The notes under the pieces: generated by a model | Told to the model about the DNA's origin: nothing | Database searches by the model: none | What the model saw: only the letters and a program-made list of their open reading frames with translations | NCBI RefSeq assembly: GCF_013414345.1 | Contig: NZ_CP058670.1 | Span: 124,001-188,000 of the forward strand | Length of the DNA: 64,000 bases | Reading direction: 5' to 3' | Origin: Microcella indica | GTDB taxonomy: Bacteria > Actinomycetota > Actinomycetes > Actinomycetales > Microbacteriaceae | Shown here: in pieces, positions 61,017 through 64,000 of the stretch | Layout of the letters: each line of letters starts with the position of its first letter | How positions within the stretch are numbered: the stretch's first letter is position 1 | Program-made: the position numbers and the translations under genes

Positions 61017-62600
61017 TCAGCGCCCGCGGCGCTGGCCGCCGGTGCTGTTGGAGCGGACGACCTGGCCGACGCGGATTCCGCCGCCGGTGCTGCCGGGAGA
61101 GGATGCCCGGCGCGAGCCCTGGCGCGCACGAGGTGCTGCCGGCGCATCGCTGTGGCGCGGTGCCGCGGCGCGAGCCGGGGCGGCGTCGCCGCGCGTGCGT
61201 CCGGCGTCCGTCGACCGTCCGCCGTCGGCGCGAGCCGCGCCGTCACGACCGGAGGCGCTTCGGCCGGAGCCGCCGCGACGCGATCCGCCGCGCTGGCCGC
61301 CGCGGCCTGCGCCGCCGCCGTCACCGTCGCGACCGGCGCGCTTGCGCTGAGCGTTGGCGCCCTGCGAGCGGCCCCCACCCTGCACGGGCGGGCGCAGCAC
61401 GGAGGGGAGGTCGGCGAAGGCGACGGGAGCCGCGACCTCGCCGGTGAGGCGCGTGACGGCCTCCGAGCTCGCGGTGACCTGCTGCGGCTGCACCTGGATG
61501 GCGGCCTTGCGCAGCAGCATCGCGGTGTCGCGGCGCTGCTCGGGCAGCACGAGGGTGACGACGTCGCCCGCGGCGCCCGCGCGAGCGGTGCGGCCTGAGC
61601 GGTGCAGGTACGCCTTGTGCTCCATGGGCGGGTCGACGTGGATGACGAGCTCGATGTCGTCGACGTGCACGCCGCGCGCGGCGACGTCGGTGGCGACGAG
61701 CACGCGCACGCTGCCGTCGCCGAAGGCGGCGAGGTTGCGGTCGCGCGCGGGCTGCGAGAGGTTGCCGTGCAGGTCGACGGCGGGGATCCCGTCGGCCGTG
61801 AGCTGCTTGGCGAGCTTCTTGGCCTGGTGCTTGGTGCGCATGAAGAGGATGCGTCGACCGGAGCCCGAGGCGAGCGTGGAGACGAGGCGCTTCTTCTCGT
61901 CGACGCCGGAGACCTCGAAGACGTGGTGGGTCATCGCCGCGACGGGCGAGTTGGCCTCGTCGACCGAGTGGGTCGTGGGGTTGTGGAGGAACTGCTTCAC
62001 GAGCTTGTCCACGCCGTTGTCGAGAGTCGCGCTGAAGAGCAGGCGCTGGCCGTCGGTCGGGGTCGACTTCATGATGCGCGTGACGCCGGGCAGGAACCCG
62101 AGGTCGGCCATGTGATCGGCCTCGTCGAGCACGGTGATCTCGACGGCGTCGAGGGTCACGAGGCGCTGCTTCATGAGGTCCTCGAGGCGGCCGGGGCACG
62201 CGACGATGATGTCGACGCCTGCGTTCAGCGCCTGCACCTGGCGGTGCTGCGAGACGCCGCCGAAGATCGTCGTCGTCGTGAGGCCGTAGGCCTTCGCGAG
62301 CGGCTCGAGCACGGCGTTGATCTGCGTGGCGAGCTCGCGCGTCGGCGCGAGCACCATGCCGAGCGGTGCGCCCTTGCGGCGCGGGCCGCCCGCGAGCCGC
62401 GTGCCGAGGCGCGCGACCATGGGGATCGAGAAGGCGAGCGTCTTGCCCGAGCCGGTCTTGCCGCGGCCGAGCACGTCGCGCCCGGCGAGGGTGTCGGGCA
62501 GGGTGTCGACCTGAATGGGGAATGCCTCGGTCTTGCCCTGTGCTTCGAGCACCTCGACGAGGGGGTATGGCACGCCGAGCGTGCGGAAGGTGGTGGTCAT
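61017..62600 (-). CDS. DEAD-box RNA helicase with basic RGG-like tail
   Basis: A 527-residue RNA helicase. Q motif region FPIQVDTLPDTLAGRDVLG, Walker A GKTGSGKT, PTRELA, DEAD in VLDEADHMADLGF, SAT motif FSATLDN and HRSGRTARAG (motif VI) are all present. From about residue 400 the protein turns into a Gly/Arg/Ser/Ala-rich tail that would bind RNA without specificity. Such RhlE-like helicases act in ribosome assembly and mRNA turnover, often in the cold. ATG 62600 is the start; the 15 codons before it come from an intergenic repeat. Confidence 0.93.
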   Translation of the reverse strand: MTTTFRTLGVPYPLVEVLEAQGKTEAFPIQVDTLPDTLAGRDVLGRGKTGSGKTLAFSIPMVARLGTRLAGGPRRKGAPLGMVLAPTRELATQINAVLEPLAKAYGLTTTTIFGGVSQHRQVQALNAGVDIIVACPGRLEDLMKQRLVTLDAVEITVLDEADHMADLGFLPGVTRIMKSTPTDGQRLLFSATLDNGVDKLVKQFLHNPTTHSVDEANSPVAAMTHHVFEVSGVDEKKRLVSTLASGSGRRILFMRTKHQAKKLAKQLTADGIPAVDLHGNLSQPARDRNLAAFGDGSVRVLVATDVAARGVHVDDIELVIHVDPPMEHKAYLHRSGRTARAGAAGDVVTLVLPEQRRDTAMLLRKAAIQVQPQQVTASSEAVTRLTGEVAAPVAFADLPSVLRPPVQGGGRSQGANAQRKRAGRDGDGGGAGRGGQRGGSRRGGSGRSASGRDGAARADGGRSTDAGRTRGDAAPARAAAPRHSDAPAAPRARQGSRRASSPGSTGGGIRVGQVVRSNSTGGQRRGR

Positions 62601-62928
62601 GGGATGGTGCCTTTCAGTGTTCCACCCCCACCAGATCTGGCGCACAAGGGCGCTTGCCTGGGGTGACAGTCACACTTCGCGGCGAATCTGACGGGGTTTC
62701 CGTCACACTGCGCGCAGCGTTGATGTCCGTGCAGAGCACGAGGGTGATGGTTGGCGACGGCGGCGATGGCCGCAATCAGTTCGCCGTGAGAAAGTATCGA
62801 TTCGCTGCGCGCGAGTCAGTGCGCGATGTACGAGAAGAGGAAGCGTTCTACGACGCTGGGAGCCCATCGATGGGCTGTCCAATACGTCAACCGTAGCAGG
62901 TCGCCTTCAGGATGAGTCCAGGAGTGTG
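62601..62928. other. 328-base intergenic region, long leader of the helicase gene
   Basis: No gene supported. It holds CCAGATCTGGCGC at 62631-62643 (a copy of the repeat at 34600), the palindrome GTGACAGTCAC (62663-62673) and the inverted repeat TGACGG-GGTTT-CCGTCA (62689-62705). A long 5' leader would fit cold-regulated helicases, but no promoter can be placed with confidence. Confidence 0.45.
62631..62643. repeat. Dispersed CCAGATCTGGCGC repeat, third copy
   Basis: The 13 bases are identical to 34612-34624, and GGGCGCT follows at the same distance in both places. Confidence 0.5.
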
Positions 62929-63585
62929 TCAGAGCGTGAGGCTGCCGTTGCCGTAGCGCTCGCCGACGGGGATCTCGATGTCGACGACATTGCCGGCTGG
63001 AGCGAGCGGGCAGGCCCATGCCTCGTCGTAGGCGCACGACGGGTTGTAGGCGAAGTTGAGGTCGAGCACGAGCGACCACGGCGCCCGGCCTCCCCCGAGA
63101 TCGGCGCCCTTGACGGTGTCGAGCACGTAACGGCCGCCCCCGTAGGTGCCGCCGGGCTCGCGCGAGAGGTCGTCGCGCACCGGTACGAAGAGGCCGCCGC
63201 CGTACGACGCGAGTCGCCAGACGTCGAGAGCGCCGACCCCGGGCACCTCGACGAGCCCGAGCCGCTCGAACGGCACGACCCCGTCGGTGCCGGTCTCGAC
63301 GTCGAGGCGCCGTGGCTCAGCATCCTGAATCACGCACTCGAACCGCCACGCCGGGTCGTACGGTGTGACGCGCAGGCCGGTGAACGCCTCGCGGTCGGCA
63401 GGCAGCAGCGGCGAAGCGGGGTGATGGGCGAAGAGCTCGTCCCGCGCGCGCCGCCAGTGGTCGTGCGCCGCGGGCAGGTCGGTCGCCTCCCGCACCTCGG
63501 CGTAGAGCGCCGTGATGCGTCGGCGCCAGTCGGCTACGGCCAGCGCGCTCACCGCGCGCTCGGGAGCGCCGGATGCCGCGCTCAC
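62929..63585 (-). CDS. DUF1684 family protein
   Basis: A 218-residue cytoplasmic protein with the DUF1684 pattern: a helical start (WRRRITALYAEVREA, then HWRRARDELFAHHPASPLLP), then a beta-rich part with GLRVTPYDPAWRFEC and the conserved ending LDLNFAYNPSCAYDEAWACPLAPAGNVVDIEIPVGER. Members are widespread but uncharacterised. GTG 63585 overlaps the stop of the upstream gene (GTGA). Confidence 0.85.
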   Translation of the reverse strand: MSAASGAPERAVSALAVADWRRRITALYAEVREATDLPAAHDHWRRARDELFAHHPASPLLPADREAFTGLRVTPYDPAWRFECVIQDAEPRRLDVETGTDGVVPFERLGLVEVPGVGALDVWRLASYGGGLFVPVRDDLSREPGGTYGGGRYVLDTVKGADLGGGRAPWSLVLDLNFAYNPSCAYDEAWACPLAPAGNVVDIEIPVGERYGNGSLTL

Positions 63586-64000
63586 GCCGACCCCTCCGGC
63601 GAGGTCGTCGCCCCGAACTGCGCCGCCCAGCCCGGCGCGAGCCGCCGCAGCTGGCGCGCCCGCAGCTGCCAGAAGACCCAGAACCCGAGCCACGCGAACG
63701 GCGTCAGCAGCCCCGCGCCCACGTCGAGGGTGTCGCGAAAGCGGGTGCGGCCGTCGCCGGCATCGCTCACGGCCATGCGATGGTGCCACCGACGCACGAT
63801 GCGCATCGCGCCCGTGAGCGGGCGACCCTCGTCGTGCACGACGCGTTCGCCGGGCAGCATCTCGTCCGAGAGCCGGATGAGTTGAGTGCCCATCGGCAGC
63901 ATGCCGAGCATCCTCAACCGCACCCGGTGGTCGCCCCCGGGCCAGCGCTGCGGAAAACCGCCAGGCTCGAGGGACTGCGCCACCGTGATCGGTCCCGAGA
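63582..64000 (-). CDS. SRPBCC-like protein, C-terminal part (cut by window edge)
   Basis: The frame is open to the right edge (upstream in-frame residues read SGPITV before AQSLEPGG), so the start is probably outside the window, though GTG 63983 is possible. The visible 139 residues contain GDHRVRLRMLGMLPMGTQLIRLSDEML, HHRMAVSDAGDGRTRFRDTLDV and a hydrophobic end segment (PFAWLGFWVFWQLRARQLRRLAPGW), like the last strand and helix of START/SRPBCC ligand-binding proteins. Co-translated with the DUF1684 gene. Confidence 0.6.
   Translation of the reverse strand, partial: SGPITVAQSLEPGGFPQRWPGGDHRVRLRMLGMLPMGTQLIRLSDEMLPGERVVHDEGRPLTGAMRIVRRWHHRMAVSDAGDGRTRFRDTLDVGAGLLTPFAWLGFWVFWQLRARQLRRLAPGWAAQFGATTSPEGSA

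Noticed and set aside
62816-63079. 87-codon minus-strand ORF before the DUF1684 gene end
   Set aside because: Mostly another frame of the DUF1684 gene; its tail has no recognisable features.
1-64000. CRISPR arrays, prophage genes or a biosynthetic gene cluster
   Set aside because: No regularly spaced identical repeats, no phage structural or integrase genes and no polyketide, peptide-synthetase or RiPP genes were seen.

Overview
The window is very GC-rich chromosomal DNA with frequent GTG starts, GTGA/TGATG gene overlaps, many lipoproteins and typical actinobacterial genes (Lhr helicase next to Nei glycosylase, proC near a small HTH gene and the 32-residue bS22-type ribosomal protein, LytR-CpsA-Psr protein, LAxTG-type surface protein). 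This fits a Gram-positive actinobacterium, most likely of the family Microbacteriaceae; the family assignment is inference from gene content.

Layout. 1-365 is the end of an insertion sequence that runs off the left edge. 384-2000 holds a GNAT gene and an AT-richer HTH/PIN toxin-antitoxin pair. 2037-8080 is a complete beta-glucoside (cellobiose-like) uptake and hydrolysis locus on the minus strand: binding lipoprotein, two permeases, GH1 beta-glucosidase and LacI regulator, led by a promoter with two perfect TGAGAGCGCTCTCA operators. 8188-15993 is housekeeping: VanY-type carboxypeptidase, C-S lyase-like aminotransferase, phosphoglucomutase, prephenate dehydratase, lipid kinase, seryl-tRNA synthetase and a HAD phosphatase. 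16027-17579 carries two tRNA-Ser genes around an LCP ligase. 18014-22680 has a sensor kinase and a TetR-controlled island (alcohol dehydrogenase-like MDR enzyme, DUF4386 membrane protein, 60-residue membrane protein) with four copies of a CGTACTAAGTACG operator. 22753-24692 is tRNA-Arg and the pseudouridine-degradation pair psuG/psuK.

24741-33484 holds a Ser/Pro/Ala-repeat secreted protein, an EamA exporter, a DNA photolyase, a MarR regulator, release factor 3 and a Mn/Zn ABC transporter operon. 33497-41156 has an OmpR-type winged-helix regulator preceded by an unlisted 33-residue Cys-rich peptide ORF, upp, tadA, proC, a Ktr/Trk potassium system, an ArsR regulator, a 64-residue HTH protein and bS22. 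41378-51059 holds a HAD-IB phosphatase, glutaredoxin-like protein, SRAP protein, secreted nuclease, Nei, Lhr, an esterase and a DUF4916 protein. 51203-60931 is one giant gene for a 3242-residue cell-wall protein with about eleven DUF5979 repeats and a C-terminal LALTG sorting signal. 61017-64000 has a DEAD-box RNA helicase, a DUF1684 protein and the 3' part of an SRPBCC-like gene cut by the right edge.

A recurring architecture ties many genes together: a -10 hexamer TANNNT placed 6-7 bases before an ATG or GTG, as expected for leaderless mRNAs. It is seen at fourteen genes and often decides the start codon.
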